Part shown: piece after piece, positions 37,001-45,152 of the stretch
Position numbering within the stretch: the stretch's first letter is position 1
Layout of the letters: the number at the start of each line of letters is the position of its first letter
The notes under the pieces: generated by a model
What the model was told of the DNA's origin: nothing
The model's input: the letters and a program-made list of their open reading frames with translations, nothing else
The model's database searches: none
Translations under genes and position numbers: made by a program
NCBI GenBank assembly: GCA_964442495.1
Contig: CAYTZN010000004.1
Coordinates: forward strand, 83,828-147,827
DNA: 64,000 nt
Reading direction: 5' to 3'
DNA from: CAYTZN01 sp964442495
GTDB taxonomy: Bacteria; Pseudomonadota; Gammaproteobacteria; Legionellales; Legionellaceae

Positions 37001-38598
37001 CTGTATTGCGTGAAGGTAATGCATTATCGCTTGATAAAACAAGCCTTGTTCATAAACACGCAGAAAAAGTTACAGCTGATATTGAGCGTATTATCAGAAA
37101 ATCTAGCTCGTATTTTAAATTGTTTTTTGAAATACCCACCATGTTTAAATTGTTTGGCGATTTAAAAACAAGATTGGTTAAGCTTGCTGCAGCCTCTCAT
37201 GATGTGGTTTTTGACAACCTTTCTGATATCAATGAAAAGGGATTAACGACCATGTTAATAGAGGCAGATCGATGGGAAGATACCATGGGGTTATTGCCAG
37301 GAACGTTGACAAGCCCTCTGAAAAAAGTATTTGATACGTTTTATCAAGGTTTATTACAGCCTCTAGGCCTGCCATCGAAAAAGCATTTATCTCTTGTGGC
37401 AAGTTTGTCTTCAGTAGAGCAACGCCGTATTTGTGCAATATCACGCGCCGACCAAGCTGCTCTTGAACAAGAGAAAATCAAAGAAAGCCGGTTACTGTTA
37501 GAGCGTTTATTGGAGAGGATTAAAGCTTATAAAGCCTGTTCACCAAAAAGTTCTGAGCATTTAACTATCAAAGATTTAATGATAGATGATTTTAAAACGG
37601 CAGTACCCATTCTCATCACACAAAAGCATTTGATTGAGAATATTTCTCCAGAGAAAAATAGTGAGGTGTTAGATGCACTCTTTAATAGCACGGAGCATGG
37701 TATTGTTAATGTTGAAGGATTAATCAATGCAAGCTTTAATCATTTTAAAGGTTTGCATGCCTCATACCAATTAACACGTGATACAGTTAAAGAAAAAATA
37801 ATTTTTCTCGACGAGTTAACAGAGAAAGAAGTGACGAGAAAAGAACAGTACATTGAAAATTACACTCGCGCGAGTTTTGAGCGGCAATCGTCTCGTCTTG
37901 CTTCCAAGCAAGTCGGATTTGTTCATTGTATGGTGGAATATAGTGATAAGCTTAAAGATTACATGAAAACAGCTGAAGAAAAGATTGTTCACCAAGCAAA
38001 ATCCGCCGAAGATATTGATCATGAAGTGGCTGAGTTATTGCGTGAAAAGGGTGCTCAATTTGAGAAGGAACACTATAAAAATTATCATCACTTAGAAAAT
38101 GTCATGGCTGTTATTGGGCGATTGAATGCTTATCTTTATAAATCAAACATGTCGATTTCAAAACAAAAGCCGGTGGTTGGAAAAGAGCGCAAAATTATCA
38201 GGGAAAGCGAGTCTACATTAGCGCCAAAAAATGAATTGGCTATCCGGTTAAATAAAGTGGCAAATGATCAGACAATGAGTGTAGAAAAACGTTTGCAGGC
38301 TTTGAATGAAATAGTGATGGCGCCTTCATTTAAAACCCAAATAGAGCGAACTTGTCAGCATGATAAAATGACCTGGAAATGGATATGTCAATGTATTCTT
38401 TCCTTGGTTGAATTACTTGGGCTTTATACCCCTGAACGTAAAAAATGTTATCGGCAGTTGGTGAAAGCGGTAGCAGAACCAACAACCCCTTTTAACAAAC
38501 TGAGTCAGCAGTATGGTTTATTTTCTTCTTCTGCTCGTAGCAGTGTTTCAGCCCCTGAGGTGCCACCAGAAAAGCCCGCACCTGCTCCTCAAGGGTAA
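34024..38598 (+). CDS. very large effector-like helical protein
   Basis: 1524 residues with no signal peptide and no predicted enzyme motif. It is almost wholly alpha-helical with heptad-like stretches, as in ALEQEKIKESRLLLERLLER and EELLREK-type segments. There are short hydrophobic patches around residues 310-340. The C-terminus is low in structure and rich in Pro, Ser and Glu (SVSAPEVPPEKPAPAP). The size, helical composition and position between housekeeping genes (trmB and hflK) match Legionella Dot/Icm effectors of the SdhA/SidH kind. I cannot confirm that it is SdhA. It has its own promoter region of about 85 bases. Confidence 0.75.
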   Translation: MFEKYLALITTLKTEKYSVLVHQARENILAALQTDTFSRRLRGVLESKNFALSGLSVQEILQLKTLIGNQVPKIAAIDAEGEYKAIAFTPDEIDEIRRALDRRLYEPARKLRAKFVETDPFTHYAEEPAQISQIKKIINALYHAEKALIDLESITYSLKDLKVVTPTIEHIYEAAMLATHIDLDLGEIFGEELKVLTVLQAKFKSITKEYNQGATDFLSKIDVANIPHEIGFAGGVLVDQLGAKSGEVDYKFITQISAAMPKYIDKLTGYIHEFSSAVSVHEPTIDKIKLQALENEALKLLHALETMQGSSLWLPLKTLHFIRIIRHTITLSISIFQQIGFLNEKSQVVVCDNLAILKYKLLPELLGLSDKLEEHALLKPGFLSDPILQSVSKLYEALTGYAGILVDFSQKGTELVILNDAAFVEARLALTFKRMANNQQKYSVLDDAEEAATQFFNILSDDRYKKMRVSALEEDVRDNLIRQYKLFQPFVLAVDVPWNNIIIGCLLGKKDILDNLLTWLGLGGSTTTQDILSKFKPLLMSWFIKARNTNQFYDVLCFDTVISVSKYANDFNAQRKNPLRIEETYALGIDITQSTEATFEASALTFESTPSGNQLQNPQQLNVEQSSRLVQYYGEKQVQLNVAHQAYRNFHHLLVNNPMVDDTEGNDLRGLYSLFQPYLTPSDSLYFNVDVLKQLHDGIVAIISEPGPGADVTMIQRLRALFASVFSVSEADALGHLNIQMNNHFEAQRQTLMARFQVFERTVKADVAQKSEQKELVQDLRHAARAYHLIKHERFSKTMTGVRVSLLNLIKPFNTSVKNHLYNPFMQAQVKADKAIVDFNKDIDQEKDKKQFKPFSQLPFPELLDVNQRLAESSQVLGLKQLFNCTYHLEQASLALEKLSDKDSKLQYVQTVYAMGTHLQEARSLALALMGNPGLVFIKNEVMAQLKKGYALLLEVHTHYFPSGDDELEQATVEHDALFYVLNSLMILPEHIAVLREGNALSLDKTSLVHKHAEKVTADIERIIRKSSSYFKLFFEIPTMFKLFGDLKTRLVKLAAASHDVVFDNLSDINEKGLTTMLIEADRWEDTMGLLPGTLTSPLKKVFDTFYQGLLQPLGLPSKKHLSLVASLSSVEQRRICAISRADQAALEQEKIKESRLLLERLLERIKAYKACSPKSSEHLTIKDLMIDDFKTAVPILITQKHLIENISPEKNSEVLDALFNSTEHGIVNVEGLINASFNHFKGLHASYQLTRDTVKEKIIFLDELTEKEVTRKEQYIENYTRASFERQSSRLASKQVGFVHCMVEYSDKLKDYMKTAEEKIVHQAKSAEDIDHEVAELLREKGAQFEKEHYKNYHHLENVMAVIGRLNAYLYKSNMSISKQKPVVGKERKIIRESESTLAPKNELAIRLNKVANDQTMSVEKRLQALNEIVMAPSFKTQIERTCQHDKMTWKWICQCILSLVELLGLYTPERKKCYRQLVKAVAEPTTPFNKLSQQYGLFSSSARSSVSAPEVPPEKPAPAPQG

Positions 38599-38722
38599 TG
38601 CTTGCTCCGGCTGGCTGCGCCATTAAAAATGGGACAGCCGTGTAATGCCCGTAATCAGGACTTGCTTAAACTCTTTATACCCCCTAGAATTCTATTTTTC
38701 TGCAGAACGGTCGGAGTGATGC

Positions 38723-39886
38723 ATGGGGTGGAATGAGCCTGATAAGGGCAAGGATCCTTGGGGTAGTAATGGCGGCAATAATCAGCCCCCTGATTTAGAC
38801 GAAGCATTGAAGCGACTTCAATCAAAGTTAAAAAAAATATTTTCACGTGGCCCTGAGAAACCAGAAGAAGAGTCTGTGGGTTTTAGTTCAGCTGGTGGTA
38901 CAGGGTTATTAGCAACAATGATTGCTTCCATTGTGTTTGTTTTTTGGGCGTTGTCCGGTATTTTTATTGTGGACCCCGCTGAGCAAGCGGTGATTCTTCG
39001 TTTTGGAAAATATGTCGAAACAGTTGGACCAGGCCCTCATTGGATACCTCGTTTTATTTCTTCTAAAATTGTGGTCAACGTGGACCGAATTTCTGATTAC
39101 GTGTATTCCGCACAAATGTTGACGAAGGATGAAAATCTAGTGTCAGTGGGCGTTGCTGTCAGCTACCGTATTGGGGATTTAAAAAACTATTTGTTTAATG
39201 TTGCTGATCCACAAGAAAGTTTACAACAGGCCACGTCAAGTGCTTTACGTCAGGTGGTAGGTACCACAACGCTTGATCAGGTGATTACTGAAGGGCGAGA
39301 AGCTTGGGGTAATAATGTTCAAGATTCGTTAGTAAACATTTTAAAAATTTATAAAACTGGTATCACTATCGTCAATGTTTCTCCTCAGCAAGCGCAGGCA
39401 CCTGATAATGTCCGAGATGCCTTTGATGATGCGATTAAAGCGCAAGAAGATAAAAAGCGTTTTGAAGGACAAGCGTTAGGGTATGAAGCACGGGTAGTTC
39501 CTATTGCCAAGGGTAATGCTAAACGAATATATGCTGAAGCAGAGGCGTATGCAAAACAAGTTGTATTGCGAGCCACTGGTGAGGCAGCTGAATTTTTGGC
39601 CTTATTGCCTGAGTACAAACGCTCACCTTTTGTGACTGGTGAACGCATGTACTTAGATGCAATGGAAAAAATATTGAATGCGAGCAGTAAAATTGTTGTG
39701 GATGGCAAGGCCGGTAATATGTTGTATTTGCCGTTAGACAAGCTGGCCTCCACATCATTACCTCAGCCCATAAAAGATCTTGCTCTCAATGGTCATCAAT
39801 CAGCAGAACAGGCTGAAAGCAATAATGCGCTGTTTGATGGTCGTGAAATTTCCCGTCCTACTGAGCGTCAAGGGAGGACTAACTAA
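38723..39886 (+). CDS. hflK: FtsH protease modulator HflK
   Basis: 387 residues. A Gly/Asn-rich cytoplasmic start (GWNEPDKGKDPWGSNGGNNQ) is followed by one membrane span (ATMIASIVFVFWALSGIFIV) and an SPFH domain facing the periplasm (DPAEQAVILRFGKYVETVGP). It forms a cage with HflC around FtsH. Its stop overlaps the hflC start (TAATG). Confidence 0.96.
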   Translation: MGWNEPDKGKDPWGSNGGNNQPPDLDEALKRLQSKLKKIFSRGPEKPEEESVGFSSAGGTGLLATMIASIVFVFWALSGIFIVDPAEQAVILRFGKYVETVGPGPHWIPRFISSKIVVNVDRISDYVYSAQMLTKDENLVSVGVAVSYRIGDLKNYLFNVADPQESLQQATSSALRQVVGTTTLDQVITEGREAWGNNVQDSLVNILKIYKTGITIVNVSPQQAQAPDNVRDAFDDAIKAQEDKKRFEGQALGYEARVVPIAKGNAKRIYAEAEAYAKQVVLRATGEAAEFLALLPEYKRSPFVTGERMYLDAMEKILNASSKIVVDGKAGNMLYLPLDKLASTSLPQPIKDLALNGHQSAEQAESNNALFDGREISRPTERQGRTN

Positions 39887-40800
39887 TGAAGGCGACTAAA
39901 ATAACCTTGGGTATTGCTGTTGGTATCGTGCTGTTGTTTGCGCTTACTACGCTTTTTACTATTGAACAAGGGCAGCTGGGTATCCTTCTACGCCTAGGGC
40001 GTTTGGTGGATGATGCTAAAACACAACAAGTGAAAATTTTGGCACCAGGCTTGCACATGAAAATGCCATTTTTGGAAAGTGTTCGTATATTCGATACGCG
40101 TTTACAGACGTTGGACATCAAGTCCTCTCGTATTGTAACCAAAGAAAAGAAAGACGTGATTGTTGATTATTACGTAAAATGGCGCATTAAAGATTTAACC
40201 CGCTATTTTAAAGCAACGGGTGGAAACCAGTTCAAGGCGGAAACTCTACTTGAGCAACAGTTAAATACGTACATTCGTGCACAATTTGGTAAGCGTACCA
40301 TCTCTGATGTTTTGTCAGGCGAGCGCAATGACTTGACGGCCGTTTTGAGCACTCATGCTGAGCATCAGGCGGGTCAATTAGGTATTCATGTGGTTGATGT
40401 GCGTATAAAAGGGATTGAGTTACCTGAAAGCACGAGCAACACAGTTTATCAGCTGATGCGTGCAAACATGCAAAAAATTGCTAACCGGCACCGTGCTGAT
40501 GGTCATGCTATTGCAGAGGCCATTCAATCTGCGGCAGATGCCAAAGTAACTGTATTGTTGGCCCAGGCGCGCAGTGATGCGCAAATTATTCGTGCTGAGG
40601 CCCAAGCAAAATCCGCTGTCATTTATGCAGAAGCTTTTGGCCAAAATAAAGATTTTTTTGCCTTTTATCGTAGTCTTAAAGCCTATGAAAATAGCTTTAA
40701 TGCTAAACAAGATTTACTGGTTCTTGATGGAGACAGTGCTTTTTTTAATTATTTTAAGCGTGGTTTACCAAAAGTTAATGGTGTTACTGCTAAGAATTAA
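39886..40800 (+). CDS. hflC: FtsH protease modulator HflC
   Basis: 304 residues. An N-terminal membrane span (LGIAVGIVLLFALTTLFTI) and SPFH domain (EQGQLGILLRLGRLVDDA, later RIKGIELPESTSNTVYQLMR), with a helical C-terminal part. It is translationally coupled to hflK and followed by a strong terminator. Confidence 0.96.
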   Translation: MKATKITLGIAVGIVLLFALTTLFTIEQGQLGILLRLGRLVDDAKTQQVKILAPGLHMKMPFLESVRIFDTRLQTLDIKSSRIVTKEKKDVIVDYYVKWRIKDLTRYFKATGGNQFKAETLLEQQLNTYIRAQFGKRTISDVLSGERNDLTAVLSTHAEHQAGQLGIHVVDVRIKGIELPESTSNTVYQLMRANMQKIANRHRADGHAIAEAIQSAADAKVTVLLAQARSDAQIIRAEAQAKSAVIYAEAFGQNKDFFAFYRSLKAYENSFNAKQDLLVLDGDSAFFNYFKRGLPKVNGVTAKN

Positions 40801-40820
40801 TTATAATAGCGCGTTCAGGA

Positions 40821-40850
40821 AAGGGTTAAGTTCACTTAACCCTTTTTTAT
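40821..40850 (+). terminator. rho-independent terminator after hflC
   Basis: AAGGGTTAAG pairs with CTTAACCCTT across a TTCA loop and is followed by TTTT. It sits between hflC and the DUF2065 gene. Confidence 0.9.
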
Positions 40851-40862
40851 TGGAGATGATAA

Positions 40863-41060
40863 TTGTTAACTAATTTTCTTTCAGCTTTGGCTCTCGTTTT
40901 TGTGCTGGAAGGTATTATGCCTTTTGCTCTACCTGAGCATTGGAAAAAATTGCTTCGAAAAAATATTGCGCAGGACGAAAGAGTTTTGCGGGTTTTGGGG
41001 TTTTTCAGTATGTTGGTTGGCGTTGTTATGCTTTCCATTGTTCATCAATTTGTACAATAA
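40863..41060 (+). CDS. DUF2065 (YjeT-type) small membrane protein
   Basis: 65 residues with two membrane spans (FLSALALVFVLEGIMPFALP and VLGFFSMLVGVVMLSIVHQF), the layout of DUF2065/YjeT proteins. These typically lie between hflC and purA, exactly as here. The start is TTG at 40863 with GGAGA just upstream (40853-40857). Function unknown. Confidence 0.88.
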   Translation: MLTNFLSALALVFVLEGIMPFALPEHWKKLLRKNIAQDERVLRVLGFFSMLVGVVMLSIVHQFVQ

Positions 41061-41069
41061 GAGTTTATC

Positions 41070-42368
41070 ATGAGTAAAAATGTAGTTGTTGTAGGTACAC
41101 AATGGGGTGATGAAGGGAAGGGCAAAATTGTGGATTTGCTAATGCAAAATGCACAAGTTGTTGTTCGTTACCAAGGTGGGCACAACGCTGGCCATACGTT
41201 GAAAATTAACGGAGAAAAAACGGTATTGCGCCTTATTCCATCTGGCATGCTTCGTTCGCACGTGCAATGTTATATTGGTAATGGTGTGGTTTTATCACCA
41301 GAAGCTTTGTTGTCTGAGATTAAAGAATTAGAACAGAAAGGTATAGACGTTCGTCCACGATTACACATCAGTCAAGCATGCCCGCTGATTTTACCTTGTC
41401 ATGTGGCGTTAGATAAAGCGCGAGAAGCCATGAAGGGAACAGCTGCCATCGGTACAACCGGTCGAGGTATTGGACCTGCGTATGAGGACAAAATTGCAAG
41501 GCGCGCGTTAAAAGTCAGTGATTTGCTGCATCGTGATAGATTTGTAAAAAAATTAACCGAGCTATTACAATACCATAATTTTATTTTAACGCATTACTAC
41601 AATCAGCCCGCAGTAGAGATTCAGGCCATATTGGAGGAGTCTCTTGTGTGGGCAGAGGCTTTGCGTCCTATGGTCTCGGATATTACTACTCGTCTTCATG
41701 AGCATCGGGAAAAAGGTGATGGTATTTTATTTGAAGGTGCTCAAGGCGTATATCTTGACATTGATCATGGTACCTATCCCTTTGTAACCTCTTCAAACAC
41801 GTGTGTTGGAAGTGTTATTAATGGTGCGGGCTTTGGTCCTCGTTACCTTGATTATATTTTAGGTATCACAAAGGCTTATACCACGCGAGTGGGTGGTGGT
41901 CCTTTTCCCACAGAGCTTCATGATGACGTTGGTAAAACGCTAGCCTCACGTGGTAATGAGTTTGGTGCGGTTACAGGGCGTCCAAGACGTTGTGGCTGGT
42001 TTGATGCTGTACTATTGAGACGTTCAATAGAGTTAAACAGCATCACAGGTTTGTGCATGACCAAGCTGGACGTTTTAGACGGAATGGACATTATCCGTGT
42101 TGCTGTGGCTTATCGAGACGTAAATGGCAATTTGCTGTCTCGTCCTCCACAGGCCGCTGAAGATTTTGAAGGCTTAGAACCTGTGTATGAGGAATTGCCA
42201 GGATGGCACGAATCAACAGCTGATGTGACAAGCCTTGCACAATTACCAGCGAATGCACGGGCTTATGTGAAGCGTATTGAAGAGCTATTAGGCGTGCCTG
42301 TGGACATGTTGTCTACTGGGCCTGAGCGAGATTCCACCATTATTTTGCGGGATCCTTTTGCGGGTTAG
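41070..42368 (+). CDS. purA: adenylosuccinate synthetase
   Basis: 432 residues, first committed step from IMP to AMP. GTP-binding VVGTQWGDEGKGKIVD with the catalytic Asp, GGHNAGHTLK (catalytic His), GTTGRGIGPAYEDK, and EGAQGVYLDIDHGTYPFVTS. Starts nine bases after the DUF2065 gene, probably co-transcribed. Confidence 0.98.
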   Translation: MSKNVVVVGTQWGDEGKGKIVDLLMQNAQVVVRYQGGHNAGHTLKINGEKTVLRLIPSGMLRSHVQCYIGNGVVLSPEALLSEIKELEQKGIDVRPRLHISQACPLILPCHVALDKAREAMKGTAAIGTTGRGIGPAYEDKIARRALKVSDLLHRDRFVKKLTELLQYHNFILTHYYNQPAVEIQAILEESLVWAEALRPMVSDITTRLHEHREKGDGILFEGAQGVYLDIDHGTYPFVTSSNTCVGSVINGAGFGPRYLDYILGITKAYTTRVGGGPFPTELHDDVGKTLASRGNEFGAVTGRPRRCGWFDAVLLRRSIELNSITGLCMTKLDVLDGMDIIRVAVAYRDVNGNLLSRPPQAAEDFEGLEPVYEELPGWHESTADVTSLAQLPANARAYVKRIEELLGVPVDMLSTGPERDSTIILRDPFAG

Positions 42369-42429
42369 CCTTCATAATTCTCAGTACTGTATGGTGCCAT
42401 CGATAATTGATTGGTCATTGTGTAAATTT

Positions 42430-42455
42430 ACCGCGCTTTATGCGCGGTTTTTATT
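42430..42455 (+). terminator. rho-independent terminator after purA
   Basis: ACCGCGC pairs with GCGCGGT across TTTAT and is followed by TTTTATTT. Confidence 0.88.
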
Positions 42456-42543
42456 TCCTATTATCTCCTCTTATATTTTAATTCAAGTAGACTTCAACAG
42501 ATAAATCTAAGAATATATCCACCTTTGTGTTTCTAAAGAGAAA

Positions 42544-44574
42544 ATGCTCATGGACTTGAGAATTGATAATACCCCTTATAAAGCGCTGTTTAAGCCCTTA
42601 GACTTAGGGTTTACCCAACTGAAAAATCGCCTACTGATGGGCTCAATGCACACAGGTCTTGAAGAAGACAAAGAGGGTTTGCAACGACTCGCAGCTTTTT
42701 ATCGTGAGCGAGCACAAGGTGGTGTGGGGCTGATTGTTACCGGTGGTTTTGCACCAGACCGGGCGGGTCGCTTAGCGCCATTTGCTGCAAAATTAACGTC
42801 AAGTAAAGAGCAGAAACGCCATGAACTGGTCACACATGTTGTGCATGAGTCGGGTGGAAAAATTGCTCTGCAAATTTTGCATGCAGGCCGCTATGGATAT
42901 CATCCCTTTGTTGTCGCTCCCAGCGGAATAAAATCACCCATTAGTCCTTTTTCTCCATGGGTAATGAGCAAACGTCGTATCGTCAAAACAATTGCACATT
43001 ATGCACGGTGTGCGAGCCTTGCAAAGATGGCTGGGTATGACGGCGTGGAAATCATGGGGAGCGAAGGCTACCTAATCAATCAATTTATCGTGAGCCATAC
43101 CAATCACCGCCAAGATGATTGGGGTGGTTCATTTGCCAATAGAATGCGTTTTCCGGTCGAAGTGGTCAAAGCGGTACGTGAAACTGTAGGTGATGCATTT
43201 ATTATTATTTATCGTTTATCCATGCTGGATTTGATTGCTGAGGGAAGTAGTTGGGAAGAGGTTGTCTTATTAGCTAAAGCAATTGAAAAAGCCGGGGCTA
43301 CTATTATTAATACGGGTATAGGTTGGCACGAAGCACGAATTCCAACGATAGCAACGATGGTTCCAGAAGCCGCTTTTAGTCAGGTGACCAAACGTTTAAA
43401 ACCTGAGATAACAATACCCTTGGTAACATCGAATCGAATTAACACCCCAGAGTTAGCCAATGCTCTTTTGGAGGAAGGTGCCGCAGACATGATATCCATG
43501 GCGCGGCCTTTTTTAGCAGACGCAGACTTTGCTGAAAAAGCACGCATGGGCGAGGGGCGTGCCATTAATGTTTGCATTGCTTGCAATCAAGCTTGTTTAG
43601 ACCAAGTCTTTAAGAATAAAACAGCGTCTTGTTTGGTCAACCCTCGAGCATGTCATGAAACGGAGCTGGTGTATCAAACCACGGACTGTGTTAAAAAAAT
43701 AGCGGTGGTAGGGGCCGGCCCTGCTGGTTTGGCTTTTGCTGCGGTTGCTGCAAAACGCGGGCATCAAATAACGTTGTTTGAAAAAAGCGATACCCTGGGT
43801 GGGCAATTTAATTTAGCTAAAAGTATTCCGGGAAAAGAAGAGTTTCAACATACCATCGATTACTTTAGCCATGAGTTGGAAAAATACCAAGTAGAGCTCT
43901 GCATGAGCACTGAAGCTACACTTGAACTCTTAAGCGAATTTGATGCGGTGGTGTTAGCGACAGGCGTAACCCCTCGAATTCCTGACATAGAAGGGATTAC
44001 GCACAAAAAAGTAATGACTTATATAGATGTCATTCAGAAGAAAAAAACCCCTGGAACGTCTGTAGCTGTGATTGGTGCGGGTGGTATTGGTTTTGATGTT
44101 GCAGAATGGTTGACACATTCGCATCACATCACGCCTGAGCAATATTATAATGAATGGGGTATTGATGTCACGGGCACTCATCGTGGAGGTTTAAAGCCTG
44201 CTGAAGTGTCTCAAAGCCCAAGAGAGGTTTATTTATTACAGCGTAAAAAAGATAAATTAGGAAAAGGCCTCGGTAAAACCACGGGTTGGATACATCGCTT
44301 AAGCTTAAAGCATAAACACGTAAAAATGCTTTCTGGGGTAACCTATGTTCGCATTGATGATGAAGGTCTGCACATCCTTCTCAATGAAAAACCACAATTG
44401 TTACCGGTTGATTCTATTGTCATTTGTACGGGACAATTGGAGCTTCGTTCTTTATTTTTGCCCTTAAAAGAAATAGGCAAGCCCGTGCATTTAATTGGTG
44501 GGGCGTATAAAGCATTAGAGCTTGATGCGAGACATGCTATTGATCAAGCCTGTCGATTAGCAGCGCTTATATAA
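42544..44574 (+). CDS. fadH: NADPH-dependent 2,4-dienoyl-CoA reductase
   Basis: 676 residues, three parts. An FMN-binding Old Yellow Enzyme barrel (FKPLDLGFTQLKNRLLMGSM, YDGVEIMGSEGYLINQFI) is followed by a 4Fe-4S cluster site (CIACNQACL then CLVNPRA). The C-terminal part has FAD and NADPH domains (VVGAGPAGLAFAAVAAKRGH, VAVIGAGGIGFDVAEWL). It reduces dienoyl-CoA during oxidation of unsaturated fatty acids. The length matches E. coli FadH. Confidence 0.95.
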   Translation: MLMDLRIDNTPYKALFKPLDLGFTQLKNRLLMGSMHTGLEEDKEGLQRLAAFYRERAQGGVGLIVTGGFAPDRAGRLAPFAAKLTSSKEQKRHELVTHVVHESGGKIALQILHAGRYGYHPFVVAPSGIKSPISPFSPWVMSKRRIVKTIAHYARCASLAKMAGYDGVEIMGSEGYLINQFIVSHTNHRQDDWGGSFANRMRFPVEVVKAVRETVGDAFIIIYRLSMLDLIAEGSSWEEVVLLAKAIEKAGATIINTGIGWHEARIPTIATMVPEAAFSQVTKRLKPEITIPLVTSNRINTPELANALLEEGAADMISMARPFLADADFAEKARMGEGRAINVCIACNQACLDQVFKNKTASCLVNPRACHETELVYQTTDCVKKIAVVGAGPAGLAFAAVAAKRGHQITLFEKSDTLGGQFNLAKSIPGKEEFQHTIDYFSHELEKYQVELCMSTEATLELLSEFDAVVLATGVTPRIPDIEGITHKKVMTYIDVIQKKKTPGTSVAVIGAGGIGFDVAEWLTHSHHITPEQYYNEWGIDVTGTHRGGLKPAEVSQSPREVYLLQRKKDKLGKGLGKTTGWIHRLSLKHKHVKMLSGVTYVRIDDEGLHILLNEKPQLLPVDSIVICTGQLELRSLFLPLKEIGKPVHLIGGAYKALELDARHAIDQACRLAALI

Positions 44575-44673
44575 TTTATATTTATTGACAGGATGTTTCA
44601 TCGTGCGGGAATATAAACAAGACGGACTTTTAATCATGCGCGTTTTTTGAAGTGAACATTCATTGGAGTGGTT

Positions 44674-44886
44674 ATGGCAAAGTTAACGAAGGCTAAAGCA
44701 AATAAAAGACTGTACCGTTCGCGAAAAGATAAGATGATAGCCGGTGTTTGTGGTGGATTGGCCACATATTTTGGTATGGATCCTACTTGGATGCGGTTGA
44801 TTTTTGTTGTGTTTTTATTGTTGGGTGGCTCGGCCCTTTTGGTTTACGCTATCATGTGGATGGTTGTTCCTCTTAATCCTAAGTAA
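44674..44886 (+). CDS. PspC-domain membrane protein
   Basis: 70 residues. RLYRSRKDKMIAGVCGGLAT followed by YFGMDPTWMRLIFVV and a membrane span ending IMWMVVPL is the complete PspC domain. The ATG at 44674 is preferred to the GTG at 44668 because GGAG lies five bases before it. No other psp gene is near, so it is an orphan stress/membrane protein. Confidence 0.9.
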   Translation: MAKLTKAKANKRLYRSRKDKMIAGVCGGLATYFGMDPTWMRLIFVVFLLLGGSALLVYAIMWMVVPLNPK

Positions 44887-45152
44887 AGTATATTTCTAAT
44901 AAGAGTAATCTGGCTCCTGTTTATTAGGAGCAAGATTACTTTTGAATGGTATGGCACCTAGAAAAAATCAATATTATCTTTTCAACTTCCTTTATTTAAT
45001 CGTTTTTATGGTTCAATTTATCATTCATTACTCTTTTTATAGAGTAAATCGGATAAAATGAGTGCATTCCAGTACAAAATTTGATATTATAGTGAGCAAT
45101 TTTTACATAGATTAATCTATTTACGGATTACATTTATTTTATCAGGAAACCT

